The notes beneath the pieces are model-generated. The model saw nothing but the letters and a program-made list of their open reading frames with translations, did not search any database and had not been told where the DNA came from. A stretch of 64,000 bases of DNA from Annona cherimola (lineage: Eukaryota > Streptophyta > Magnoliopsida > Magnoliales > Annonaceae): NCBI GenBank assembly GCA_030490835.1, contig CM059977.1:17279335-17343334 (forward strand). Direction: 5' to 3'. The translations under genes and the position numbers were made by a program. Each line of letters opens with the position of its first letter. The stretch's first letter is position 1. This document shows, piece by piece, positions 49,069-60,869 of the stretch.

Positions 49069-49359
49069 GGGTGTGTTTGTTTAGGGCAAAAAAGTGTCAA
49101 CTAAAACTTTTCGTTCTAAAACTTTTCACTCTCCATAATTACTCTATTTTTTAATTATTTTTTCACATTTTTCTATACAAATTACCCTACTTTTCAATCA
49201 TTTCTACACAACTACCCATACAACTAACCTATCTATTTTAACTTTATTCTCTTTACTTCTCATCATTACTCCTATTATATCACATCACTTTCTATTGATT
49301 TGACGACTTCTACTTCAAAAACTTTTCATCAAAAGTTTTATCTCCAACCAAACACACCC
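49069..49359. mobile_element. Tourist-like MITE, 291 bp, TTA target duplication
   Basis: GGGTGTGTTTG and CAAACACACCC ends are flanked by TTA on both sides (49066-49068, 49360-49362). It has the same length and orientation as the 7077-7367 copy, with about nine substitutions between them. Confidence 0.88.
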
Positions 49360-49362
49360 TTA

Positions 49363-52033
49363 AGATGTTAAGAAAAATGTGTGAGAAAGAGAAGAAAACT
49401 ATGTGAACCCATGGGAATGCATCCTGTGATAACTCAAAACATCCTTAATTTCAGAAATTATAAATAATTCCTACACGGTTTGACCATAACCACAAAGATA
49501 CTCATCTCGTCACGATATACATATATCTGCAAATATACATAAACTATATTATTACAAATATAACTATGTAAGTATATTTGCAAATTATGCAACAAAATAT
49601 TCTATTGAGTAGATCAAATAATTAGTACCATTTTCAATTAATCCAAGCCCAATTTGTAATTTTATTACTTTAAATTAAGGACTAGCCTTTTCTTAGCTAG
49701 TCTCTATTGTATTTTGAAAATTTGAGATTTTTTGGTATACTTGAAAATAAATTGACATTGATTTCATTACAAATTTTAAGAAAATACAAAATATGAACAA
49801 AAAAATTAAAAAAATTTCAAGAGTAGTTAAAGTAAGATTTGTTTAACCTTGACTCTACTTTTTAAAAAATTTAATCTAATCTTATTTTTATATCTGGTTA
49901 GTTTGACTCTTATTTTCTTTAATAATTATTGTGATAAATCTTGAATTGGCCTCAAGTTTGAAAAAAATACCGGTTAGCAAGATAATTTTTTATCGATGTA
50001 TTTATATCACATCGCAAATTATATATTACAATCAAGTTCAAGAATTTCAAAGAAAGAGACTCCATACTTCCAAATTTAAAGAGGAGATCATACATTCCCA
50101 AGTATATAAAAGCATATATCAAAGTAAAAACACATCCATGCAAAATTTAAATGTCATATACTTTAATATTTTACTAATTATAAAAGTAAGCATTACTACT
50201 AAAATACACTTGAGTAAATATAATATAAAGGAAGTTAATAAAGCATACCTATTTTTTAAAAATAACAGTATTTTCCGTTAATGTTTTCAAAATGATAGAA
50301 AAATTGTGATTATGTATAAGAGTTATATGTATATATGCAAATGCTTCTTGTTAATTATTATATAGTTGATCAAGTTTATCCTAGAAGTAATTTTGAAATA
50401 AAAAGAGAATATAATTTTTAATAAATAAATACGTATGGTGTTGATTTGGACATGGTCGACCAATCCAAATCTTATTTTAAAATTAGAATCAAAATTTCTG
50501 ATCTATCTTTATAACAGATAAAAAAAATTAATTTCACATGGCCGAAAACAGGATGAGTCATGAGACGATACACCCGAATTCTGACTCCTAAGTTAAAGGT
50601 TGTCTTACGAAAGGAAAAAAAGATGCGCATTTCACATGTACCTTCGTCCATACGCAACCTAATTAAATTACCTGAATAGCTCATCCCTCGCGGAGCATGC
50701 ATGTTTACCCATTCTTTAGACACAGCCCATTTTTTTCTTGCATTTAAATATTTATTTTAAACAAATTTAAAATTAGAACAGGAATAACTAACGTTACCAA
50801 ATCATGTTTTCTAAACAGCTTTAATTTTGAATTCAACTCAAGCATAAGACGAATTTCTAAAGGAATTGATTAAGAATGTTTAGATTGAAAAACTCAAAAA
50901 AAAAATGTTTAGATTGAGTTTAAAAATTAGAATTCGAATTTATCTGATTCTCCTCGACCATGAACGTCTATGCGCATTTAATATTTAGAGCGGTGAAGGG
51001 CATGTGTGTGGCGTAACGAGCGATTCTGCTTGCCTGAAGCCAAGGGCATGAGATTTCCTCCATTGTGCATGGTGTGCATTTGGTGCGCTTGCCAGGGAAT
51101 TTTGGGGAACCACTTTAAAACTTCATGGTGACTGGCTGACTGGCTGACTAGCTGACTCCAGTCTCTAGTCGATCGTTGGCCCACCCAGATTTGGGTCAGA
51201 TTGAGACCATTAATAAAGAAACGGATGGCCACAGCAAGGTTGATGAATTCCGATATCAGGGATTTTAGTAGTATCAGTGGAACTCCAGAATAAGTTTCAT
51301 TAGCTGCGCGTTTGCAAATCGCCGAACACTTAGCAGAGTTTGTACACGGGGTTGTGACGGCTTAAAAGAACAGCCAAATGAAGGCCTGTATCGATCCCTG
51401 AAATCACTGACGCTGGTTCTGGTGCATTCATGGAATCTAACCAATTAATGACATTTTCGAGGATAAAAGAATAAGCACGCAATTAGTTCAATTCATGCAC
51501 TGGACTACGTTTATGCGTTTATCAACCCTTGTCTTATCCTCTTATCTCAATGGGTAGATGAGTAGAATTTAAAGCAAAGCTGATTTGTGATACTATTGGA
51601 GTTATATATGATAAGACAGAATGATGTTTTTTCCTTGGGAATTATTCACATTTTTTTAACGTTTACTTTTTTAGGTTTTTCGGTTGACATGACCGCTACC
51701 TTTGTGAAATTTGAGGTCATTGTTGCTCTAGGCTTCTAGCTCCCTGCCAAGTCGTTTATTGGTTTATTTTCTTCTTTGTCATCTTACGGGCTGCCATCGC
51801 AGCCGGAGGCAGATACCTGCACGTGTTCCTTGTTGGAAACTATTCAAGCGGCTTAAAATGAGACGGAGAAATGAGATTAGAATATAATTAAGTATACCGC
51901 GAACGTAAAAAATTGTACTAAAAAACAAGAAATTGTAACGATAATCTTCCTAGATCAAGGAGAATTAAGTAAAAGTTTCTTTTTAAAAAAAGATTTTAGC
52001 ACTAACTATTGAAGATGACTAAAATACCTTTAT
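49363..52033. other. AT-rich intergenic sequence, possible hAT-like remnant, no supported gene
   Basis: Segments near 49830-49920 and 50430-50500 (for example gtttaaccttgactctactttttaaaaa and tggtcgaccaatccaaatctta) resemble decayed subterminal parts of family B in reversed orientation, but no ends can be set. A GC-richer patch at 50990-51420 has ORFs without recognisable content and a small (TGACTGGC)n-like run near 51128-51157. Confidence 0.35.
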
Positions 52034-52304
52034 GGGTGTGCTTCAAAGTAAAACTTTTTCATTCTAAAGATTTTCATCTTTCACAATTACTTTATTTTTT
52101 AATTATTCATTTACTTTTTCTTATACGATTATCTTACTTATCAATCATTCTTATATAACTACCGATATATCTAACATATTTATTTTAACTTTATTCTTTT
52201 TACTTTCCATCATTATCTATATCATATCATATTATTTTTCACATTTAAACATTTTTTACGCAAAAACTCTTCATCGAAAGTTTTATTACTTTTCAAACAC
52301 ACTT
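52034..52304. mobile_element. Tourist-like MITE
   Basis: GGGTGTGCTTC at the left and CAAACACACTT at the right, with inner blocks (tttaattattc, ctaacatatttattttaactttattc) in family order. No TTA duplication is preserved. Confidence 0.6.
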
Positions 52305-52339
52305 TATAATTAAAAATATAAATATATAAAGCATGATTT

Positions 52340-52720
52340 TATTAGCTTGGGCTAGCTACGTAATGACTTACTTAGCCTATGTTAGTAAACTTATTTGTTA
52401 TTATTTTTTTGCCTTTTCTTCAGCAAACTTGTTAATTTATTTAGTGTATAGATCAAGAACTATCATTTTTAGATATATGTATATATATTTTTTAGAATTT
52501 TAAAAATAGGAGTATTTTAGTCATTTTTAATTAAAAATGACTAAAATACTCTGTATTTAAAAATCTAAAAAATGCACGCAGATGTCCAAAAATGATAAAT
52601 TTTGATTTATATACCAAATATAATTAGATTAACAAGTTAACGAAAAGACGAAATTTTTTTAAAATAAAATTGTTAGAGTAGCTTTCTTAGCTAACACTAA
52701 TAAGTAATAAGATCATGCCT
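52340..52720. repeat. Foldback repeat of the 32085/39200 arm family
   Basis: TTTATTAGCTTGGGCTAGC at the left and the ttagctaacactaataagtaat block at the right pair imperfectly, and the inner arms (gtatagatcaagaactatcatttttag and its near-complement) form a long hairpin. A perfect core GACTAAAATACTC/GAGTATTTTAGTC lies in the middle. Confidence 0.6.
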
Positions 52721-53905
52721 CAAAATATGTATCTTCAAAAATGGTAAGATTTAATTTATAAGTTAAATATATATACAAATTAACAATTTTGTAAAAAATT
52801 TAAAAAATAAGAGAGGTAAAATACTAAAATGGACAGCTAGCAACATCAATACTCTTACGTAAACATGTGTAGTTATTTTATTCATCACCATCATCATCAT
52901 ATCATAAATATTTGAAGATTTTAATCTAAGGGCTTAATTTATAATAATTTGTTTTCTAGTGGAGATTTTGCGGTGCTTTTTTGTTTTATCCTTTTTCTTT
53001 TTCTTATTGTTAAGCTTGTCTGGCTCTTTTTTTTTATTGTTTTGTAATCATAATTTACAAAATCACTTTTTTCTCGGAACACAATCAATTTGTCCAATTT
53101 TTTAAATCATTTTTCTTGAGAGAAAATTAATACGGTGACAGCAATGGATTTTACTTGATTATATATACATATTCTTATTTTTCTTGGCAGTGAAGTTATA
53201 TATTCAGATTTCATTTTAAGAGTTTGGTCAGATTTCTAACATTAATTTACTGTGGGTGGAAAGTATCATGTGTTCATGCATCTAGCTGTGCCCAAAACGA
53301 CACGCTTCGCTTTAATTAGACTTGTAATTCACAACTCAAGACATGTTTTTGACTCAGGAACACTAATAGGCTAATAGCCACTTAATTCATTATTTCCGGG
53401 ATGGCTTTCAGCAGTAAATTTTTAAAAAATTGCATAAACTCATCTACATGTTTCGCATGGAATTTTCAACCACGCATGCAGCACACTAAGAGTAATTTTT
53501 TATTTTTATTTTTTGATACGACACCACTGGGGGTAATTAATGGCTTACGTAGTTGATTTTTCTTTTTTGGGATTGGTAGCTCTTTCATGCCGGAGACATT
53601 AGGCTCTTACCAATTCTTTAGAAGAGACTATACTCATGTAAAACTAAGCTACCACTTATACACATAAGAGATAAAGCTTCCAATAGTCAAAACTCAGCAC
53701 TGGGTAAGACTTCAACACTCAAATTCTTAAGTAGGGTGCAACTTAGGTACCCACCTTATTGATTCTAACTTAAGTAGGATATAGTAGAAAATATTATCTA
53801 TAAATGTAGATAGAATATAAATTATTAACCACTCTTTCAAATAGAGTATAAGTAGAATAGATACGTTGAATCTTGGGAACCAATCTACATAAGTGCTCAT
53901 ATGGG
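52721..53905. other. AT-rich intergenic sequence, no gene seen
   Basis: No ORF, RNA gene or bounded repeat that I can support. Confidence 0.3.
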
Positions 53906-54356
53906 GATGCTTCTAGGGGTGTTAATGGTCATGGTCAACCCGCTAACCCGCTCGTCCAACCCGTTAATAAATGGGTTTGGGTTGAGATTTTTAAATAAAT
54001 GGGTTATGATCCATCAACCCGTTCAACCATTTAATTAAATAAACGGATTAGGGTTGAGGCTTTGCAACCCGTCAACCCGTCCAACCCGTTTATTTAACCC
54101 GTCCAACCCGTTCAACCCGTTCAACCCGTATAACCTATTTAATATAATATATATATAATATATTATATATTACGAAATTTATTTTAGCCCAGCGGCCCCA
54201 GCCTTTCGCTTCCCGCTCCCTTCTCCCGCCCGCGTGTGGCTACCTGGCTTAAACCTAATCCCATTCTCAGCGCTGGCCGCAAATCCTGCTCACCTGCTGC
54301 CTCTCGGCTCTCGCAGATCATTCCTCACGTGATCACGCCATTCGCTCGCATCCCTT

Positions 54357-54660
54357 GATTCCCTTCCATTCGGTCACGCCATTTGCTCACGAGCAGATTA
54401 GCAGCAGCCAGCAGCTGCGTAGAGGAGATCCCTTCCATTCGGTCACGCCATTCGCTCAGGAGCAGATCAACAGCAGTCGCCAGCAGTTGCGCAGAGCAGG
54501 GGACTCCACATCTCCGCGAGCAGGCGAGCACCGCATCTCCTTCCATTCGGGCATCTCCTTTCCGTCGCTTTCTGCAATTTCTGTCTCTTTCTGCAATTTC
54601 CGTCGCTTTCTGCAATTTCTGTCTCTTTCTGCAATTTTCGTCGCTTTCTCGTTCGGGAGT
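54357..54660. repeat. Direct repeats in the GC-rich leader of the hAT element
   Basis: A unit starting CCCTTCCATTCGGTCACGCC is duplicated at 54361 and 54430 (offset 69 bp). Right after it, TTTCTGCAATTTC is repeated about four times between 54566 and 54650, alternating CGTCGC and TGTCTC after it. The ORFs across this part are repeat-driven and not supported as protein. Confidence 0.85.
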
Positions 54661-55439
54661 GTCTTCGTCAGCAGATCCAAGCCTTATTGATCTTGTGAGT
54701 TTTCTGCCTCGCTCGCCTCTCTCTCGTCTCGCCAATACATGCGCGTTGCTGAGAGATCGATTGATTCCCTCTTTTATTTTTTCTCCAACTTGATAATTGA
54801 TATGGAAATTTGATGATTTCTCACTACCTCAAAATTCGAATAATGAGTTCTGTCACAACTAATTTCATTTCTATCAAAATAGTTCTCTGGACAAGCTAAA
54901 CAATGTTGGAGAGTGTATCTAGAATGGTTGCTGCATGCATGGCATTCATTGTTTGGGCGTAGGCCAGCAGGTTGGCCACGGCATGCATGTGCCTTTTGTC
55001 AAAAGCTTGACTTTTATTTTCAAAGAACTGGATCAGGGTATAGAATCTATAGATTAGTCCGGAACCATAGAAGCCATGTGCATCAACGCCCAACGTGAAT
55101 TTGCTTCTTTAAAAATACTACTTGCATACATTGGGCAAGTCTCATGATCTTCAATCCACATATGTCAAATGCTCCTTGCATATGTCAAAGTCTCATTATC
55201 TGTCCGGTCTTGCTCCTTGCATATGTCAAATGCTCTTTGTATGAAACTGTGAATAGCTATTCTTCTGCGTAGCAATTTTGTTTTACCATTTATAGCTTGT
55301 TGACGTTCAAAATCTCTCCGGAGCGCTACATGTTGAGATGATTGTTCTTTCCATACGTTGCTTTGATTTGAACACAATAGATGATGCCATGAATGTGCTG
55401 GAACTTGACTAATGCATTTCTGCTATTTAGGTATTGAAT

Positions 55440-57608
55440 ATGGATGAAGAGTGTATGGAAATTAATCAACCCATACCTGAATCTGAAGTTGCTTCATCAT
55501 CTATGATTAAATCTAAGGCAAAAAGGGTTAGGAAGTTAACTTCAGCGGTGTGGGAACATTTTACTAAAGATAAAGATGAAAACGGGAAGCTTTTAGGGAC
55601 ATGCAAATGCAACTATTGCAAGAAATCATATGAATGTAACAGTGGTCATGGTACAACGACACTTAAAAGACACTTGGATAGTCAATGCCCCAAGTATCCC
55701 CATGGTGATAGAGATAAAAAACAGCAATTATTGACATTTTCAAGTAGCGCAGGATCAGGAGATGGAAATATTTTAAGTAACTGGAAATTTGATCAAGAAT
55801 TCTCTAGAAAGGCAATGGCACGCATGATCATTGAAGATGAATTACCTTTTAAGTTTGTTGAAAAGAATGGCTTTCGTCAGTTTTGTAAATCTTTGCAACC
55901 AAGATTTAACATTGTCACAAGAGCTACAATTACTAAAGATTGTGTGGATATTTATATGTCAGAAAGGGAAAAGCTAGAAAGTATTTTTCAACAATCAGTT
56001 AATCGTATTTCCTTGACTACTGATTTATGGACTTCAAACCAAAATCAAGGATACTTGTGTCTCACCGCACATTACATTGATATAAAGTGGAAGATACAGA
56101 AGAGGATTATTTGCTTTTGTATTCTCCCATCACCACACACCGGGGATATTATTGCACAGTCTCTTGAGTTGGGTCTTAAAAGTTGGGGCATTAAAAAAAT
56201 CTGCACTATCACTGTGGATAATGCTTCTTCCAATGATGTTGCTATAAAGAATTTTGGGAGAAGAATGTTAAAAAAGAATGCTTTGTTATGTTGTGGGGAA
56301 TATTTGCATGTTAGATGTGCTGCACATATTATAAATTTAATTGTCAAAGATGGTATAGATGAAATCAAAGATTCAATATTTCGAATCCGGTTTGCTGTTA
56401 GATATGTGAAAAGTTCTCCAAGTAGACTCCAAAAATTCAAAATGTGCACTGAGGAGGAAGAAATTACATGTCAACATTCTCTATGCTTGGATGTACCAAC
56501 TCGTTGGAACTCTACATACTTAATGTTGGAATCTGCTTTAAAATATCAAAAGGCATTTGATTGCCTTGCTGATAAAGATAATGTTTTTAGATCAAACAAT
56601 CCTCCAACTGATGAAGATTGGGAGAATGCTAGAGTAATTTGTAAATTTTTGGAGAAGTTTTATCACATCACTACTCGTGTATCTGGTTCTTTGTATTGCA
56701 CTTCAAATATTTATTTTGTGGAAGTTTGTAAGATTGAAAGGCTCTTGCTCTCTCTTCAAAAGTCATCTGATGTGAACTTGAGACAAATGTCTATAAAAAT
56801 GAAAGATAAATTTGATAAGTATTGGGGGACTTTTGAGAAGATGAACATTTTATTAATCATAGCTGTGGTGTTAGATCCACGATACAAATTGGGATATGTT
56901 GAATGGTGTTATGAAATGAGTCATGGATTAGAGAAAGCATTAGAAATTAGTCAGAAAGTGAAGGAAAAATTGTATGAGTTGTATACTGTTTATAAAATTG
57001 AGCTTTGTGAGACTGTATCTAAGGGTGACAGTAGTGATAAGGTGGATGAGGTTAATATGAACTCGGATGATGTCGGTGAAGATGATGCATGGTATCAGTG
57101 TGATTGGTTCTCGAAGCGTGAACACTCAAAAACAGAAGTGGATCAATATCTAGAAGAAGCGAGTGTGGGCAGGGCACCTGGGTTTGATATTTTGGCATGG
57201 TGGTCTAAAAACAAGGACTACAAGATATTATCTCATCTAGCACGAGATATTCTGGCAATTCCAGTGTCTACGGTTGCTTCGGAATCAGCTTTTAGCACAG
57301 GTGGACGTGTACTAGATCAATTCAGAAGCTCTTTAACACCACGACTCGTGGAGATTTTGGTATGTGCACAGGATTGGATCAAAGCATCACCACAATCTCT
57401 AGGAGTTGAGGAGAACTTGACAGAAATTGAAGCAACTGAATCAAGTATTTACTTTTTATCTTTTTAAACTGATTTTCATACTTTATACTATTCTATTTTA
57501 TTTCTGTTCACATATTTATTGACACTTTTCAATAATTTTGCAGCTATAACAACTTCTGTTAATCTTAAGACAAGTATTGATTTTCTCCACCAGTTGGATC
57601 TTAACTGA
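55440..57608 (+). CDS. hAT transposase with BED zinc finger and hATC dimerisation domain
   Basis: The ATG at 55440 follows a TATTTAG acceptor. The frame is open to 57467, and I favour a small terminal intron (57445-57543, GT-AG) giving a last exon 57544-57608; spliced length is 2,070 nt (689 aa). Without that splice the protein stops at 57467. Domains: BED finger about residues 30-85 with Cys57-x2-Cys60 and His78-x4-Cys83; RNase-H-like catalytic core with likely acidic residues Asp195 (TTDLWTS), Asp260 (TVDNASSN) and Glu615 (ASESAFS); and the C-terminal hATC region about 566-646 (WW then LARDILAIPVSTVASESAFS). This architecture matches plant hAT transposases and the related RICESLEEPER/DAYSLEEPER proteins. 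Location between matched TIRs argues for a real transposase rather than a domesticated gene. It would cut and paste its own element and the shorter derivatives. Confidence 0.92.
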
Positions 57609-58405
57609 GGTAATAGTAAAAATTTAGATTGCTTATATAGTTCTTTAATCTTTTACAAATTAATTTTATATGTTTAACTGTTTTCTAATATCTGTTTTAT
57701 TTTACTATATATTTTCAGGACTAAAATGATATTGAATAAAATGAAGAAAGTGGATGAAGAACTATCAAGTTTGGAGAGCATAAAACAGTTACTTGTTGTT
57801 TTTATTTTTAGATCGAAGTTGTTTGAACTTTGAACTTTGAACTCTATTTATTGTTATGTGTTTTAAGACAATTATGTGTAACAATATGTGATATTTGAAT
57901 TTTTGAAATGTGATTGTTTGAGTTTATTATAATGAAAGTCTTACTTTCTTAATAGAAGTCTCGCTTAATTCTTCTCAAATGTATGTTTATGAGTTTCATA
58001 GTTACAGCGTTAAATCATTGATTGAATTGTTTGATAAAAATAAAATATGTTGTATTTTGAAACAGGAATTGACATTAAAGAGATGACTTTATATTGGAGC
58101 TGATGTTTTCAAGCCAAAATAAATTACATTTCCGGTATGTTAGCTTCAAATTATTTAATTTATTTAATTTTGTAGACTTTATTGAAGGTTTTTAGCATGA
58201 AAATTAGTAACAAATACAACCCGTTAACAATCCGTTAACCCGTTTATTAAATGGGTTGTAAATGGGTTAGGGTTGAAGTTTTTTAAATGGGTTAATAAAC
58301 GGATTAGGGTTGAGATATATTAAATGGGTTAGGATTAGGATTAGGCTCTAACCCGTTCAACCCGATCCGTTAACACCCCTAGATGCTTCTATGAAACCTA
58401 ATTTT

Positions 58406-58868
58406 CTATGTAATCCCTTCTCTTTTAAAATCTAGATAGTTGATGAAAAATTCATTCAATCTATTATGTTTAACATCACTTATATTATTTTGGAAACCCT
58501 TTCATTTGTTTAATATCACCGTATATGGGCACCATCTACAAATATGCAAATCAATGTAATAAAATGATTTAACGCTAAATATTAATATTAAAGTGGTATT
58601 TTCAACATCTAAACGATCTAAAATATCAATATTAAGTAGATAAATGACCCTACAAAGTATTATTATATTCTAATACGTATGTGAATGAATCTAAGCATTT
58701 TTCATAATTTATACATGAATGTACCTATTTTTGAGTAAATGTGACCTATGCACATATTGAATTTGGACGAAACTTGATCCTTTGGCTAAACAAGTGATGT
58801 TAAGCATAATAAATGAATTGAATTTTGCATCAATCATCAACATCTAAAAAATACAGGGGGTTACATGA
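58406..58868. mobile_element. MITE of family E, copy next to the hAT insertion
   Basis: CTATGTAATCCC at the left and GGGGGTTACATG at the right are inverted, and the next blocks (gatgaaaaattcattcaatctattatgtttaacatcactt and its near-complement at the right) extend the arms to roughly 75 bp. It starts 16 bp right of the hAT target duplication. Confidence 0.65.
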
Positions 58869-60333
58869 AATCATTTTGTTTGTGACATCTTGAGTGTACA
58901 CTTATCTTAAAAAATTTATTTTAAATGAATCTCGTGCCCTGTAGAGTTGTGGATTGTAAAGTAAAAAACTAATTCAATTTTTTACATCTATGTCTCTGAT
59001 CTTCGAAAGCCTTTTATAAATAAGCTTGTAAACAGTTATTGTAATATGCTAAAAGTTTTACTGATTAGATTATGACAATCTAGGCTTTATTTTTTATGTA
59101 ATAATGTAAACAATAGCACATGTAAATGATAGATTTGTGATTTTAAAATGTAAAGGAGTATTGTTTTATATTATTTAAACAATATAAAAATATTTTTTAA
59201 AAAATATTATATTTGAATATTAAATGAACCAATTTGGAATTGAAACTATAATCAACTTTATAAGTAATGGGTAGGGTAGGACATACCAATAACCGAATTG
59301 ATAAATGTGAAGAGTAGGGTAGACTTTTTAGTCCAAATGAGATAACAATTGTCCTTACCGAACCGACTCGAGTTGTACCCTTATTCTTCGCAGGGGTTAG
59401 AGTATCACCAAGTGAGCTACCTAGTTGATTTTTTTTTTATTGGAGTATATTTACAACATATCTCAACAAATATCACATTCAAAGTTCTAAGACAATTCTA
59501 ATTAGTCATATTAGTTACAACCACTATTCCAATGCATGCTTTTTTTTACCAGGTCACCCTTGGATGACTATACAATACACGAATTACAACGGCAAGGGAG
59601 GGATAAACCAGTTGGTCATCCATGATCCAAGAGACTACTTCATGCCTTTTTTAGAAAAAAAAAACTATTAAAGATTATTCACACATCCGGCGTCAATATT
59701 ACTATAGCAGGATACCAAACAAAACTGACACATTTGCACTTTTTATTAGAAAATCGTTGTTGTCGAGTAGTCACATTTTTTTAATGGTGATTGAAAATAC
59801 TCTCCAATGTCTATCTTTTCATAATCACTGGAATATCTGATTATAATAGTTTTCGTTACAAAAAAGAAAAAGTCGTAGAATATTGAGTCGTAGGATAAAG
59901 TTAATCATAGCTGTAGATGTGACTGCTACATAAGCAACATCCCCCTGATAATTGTAATTAGCTAAGCAAACATCCATTACCATAATTCGTAGAACCTTAT
60001 AATTCTATAAGATGCTTGTGCTCTCACAAGTCCAAATTCACTACAACTTTACTCCAAACACAACTTCTATCTAATGATTATTTTAATCCTTTACAGCAGA
60101 CAATGGGTATGTGCGAGTTCTCACCGAAATTTATTGGTGATTTCGAGTCATAACAAAAGAGTATAGCGTGATTTTATTTTGATTTCAGGTATGTTCTCGA
60201 GAGTTTTATTCATCATTCATGTGTAATTATTATGCCCATCACAGCACATTATTTATTACATTGAATAGTAAATTCCAACTTCTAAATTACTAGGATGTCC
60301 AGAATTCCTAATTAATTAATTAAGTAGATATAA
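58869..60333. other. Intergenic sequence, no gene seen
   Basis: AT-rich, with short T/A runs and a moderately GC-richer stretch at 59520-59640. No ORF with recognisable content. Confidence 0.3.
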
Positions 60334-60596
60334 AGTGTGTTTAGGAAGTCACATAACTTTTGATGAAAATTTTTGGTATAAAATTTTTTTAAATAAGAAA
60401 AAATATGATCTGATATGATAAAAGTAATTATGAGAAATAAAGACAACAAAACTAAAATAGATAGATTAAAAATATGGATAATTATATACAAATAATTGAA
60501 AAATAAGATAATTATATAGAAAAAAATGAAAAATAATTTTAAAAAGTTATTTATAGAGAGTAAAAAATTTTAGATTAAAATTTTTTTAACATAGAC
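60334..60596. mobile_element. Degenerate Tourist-like MITE
   Basis: AGTGTGTTTAGGAAGTCA at the left, then the reversed family blocks (gataaaagtaatta, aactaaaatagatagatt, aaataattgaaaaataagataa). The right end is eroded. Confidence 0.5.
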
Positions 60597-60869
60597 AATA
60601 AAACAAAAGAACAAGGGAAAAGAGAAAAAAGTTGTATATATTGAATTTGGATATTACTTTTAGAGATTTTTTTCATCCGTACCTGTATAGATTGGGTGAA
60701 ATTGCGGGCGTACTTCTTAGTTATATAAAATTGCAAATCACAATACAATATTTGCATGAAATTACAACATACCCCTTTTTTAGGGTTTCAGCCGTTAAAA
60801 ATTTAAGAATATGACAAAAATCACCTGTAAATGAGGATGTTAATTGAAATTAAAAGAAATACGAAAGCG

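Larger units (their letters stand above)
53914..58381 (+). mobile_element. Complete hAT transposon, 4,468 bp, apparently autonomous
   Basis: Perfect 12-bp terminal inverted repeats (TAGGGGTGTTAA at 53914-53925, its complement at 58370-58381) are flanked by a perfect 8-bp target duplication GATGCTTC (53906-53913, 58382-58389). Subterminal clusters of AACGGGTTG/CAACCCGTT fill about 200 bp at each end and are likely transposase-binding sites. From left to right: left end with motifs (to about 54140), TA-rich segment, a GC-rich presumed leader exon (about 54190-54694) ending at a GTGAGT donor, a leader intron (54695-55430), the transposase gene, and the right end. Both host flanks are AT-rich intergenic DNA. 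Exact duplication and TIRs plus an open transposase frame indicate a recent, possibly still active, insertion. Confidence 0.95.

Noticed and set aside
49363..50500. Full hAT-like family B copy
   Set aside because: Only decayed internal resemblance was seen; no terminus or target duplication could be placed.
54325..54793. ORFs of up to 136 codons in the hAT leader
   Set aside because: Repeat-driven (arginine/lysine or serine/phenylalanine repeats), open in several frames at once, and located upstream of a clear splice donor and the real transposase.
55440..57608. Domesticated host gene of the DAYSLEEPER type
   Set aside because: The frame lies between perfect TIRs with a perfect target duplication, and a deletion derivative with the same ends exists nearby, which points to a mobile element.
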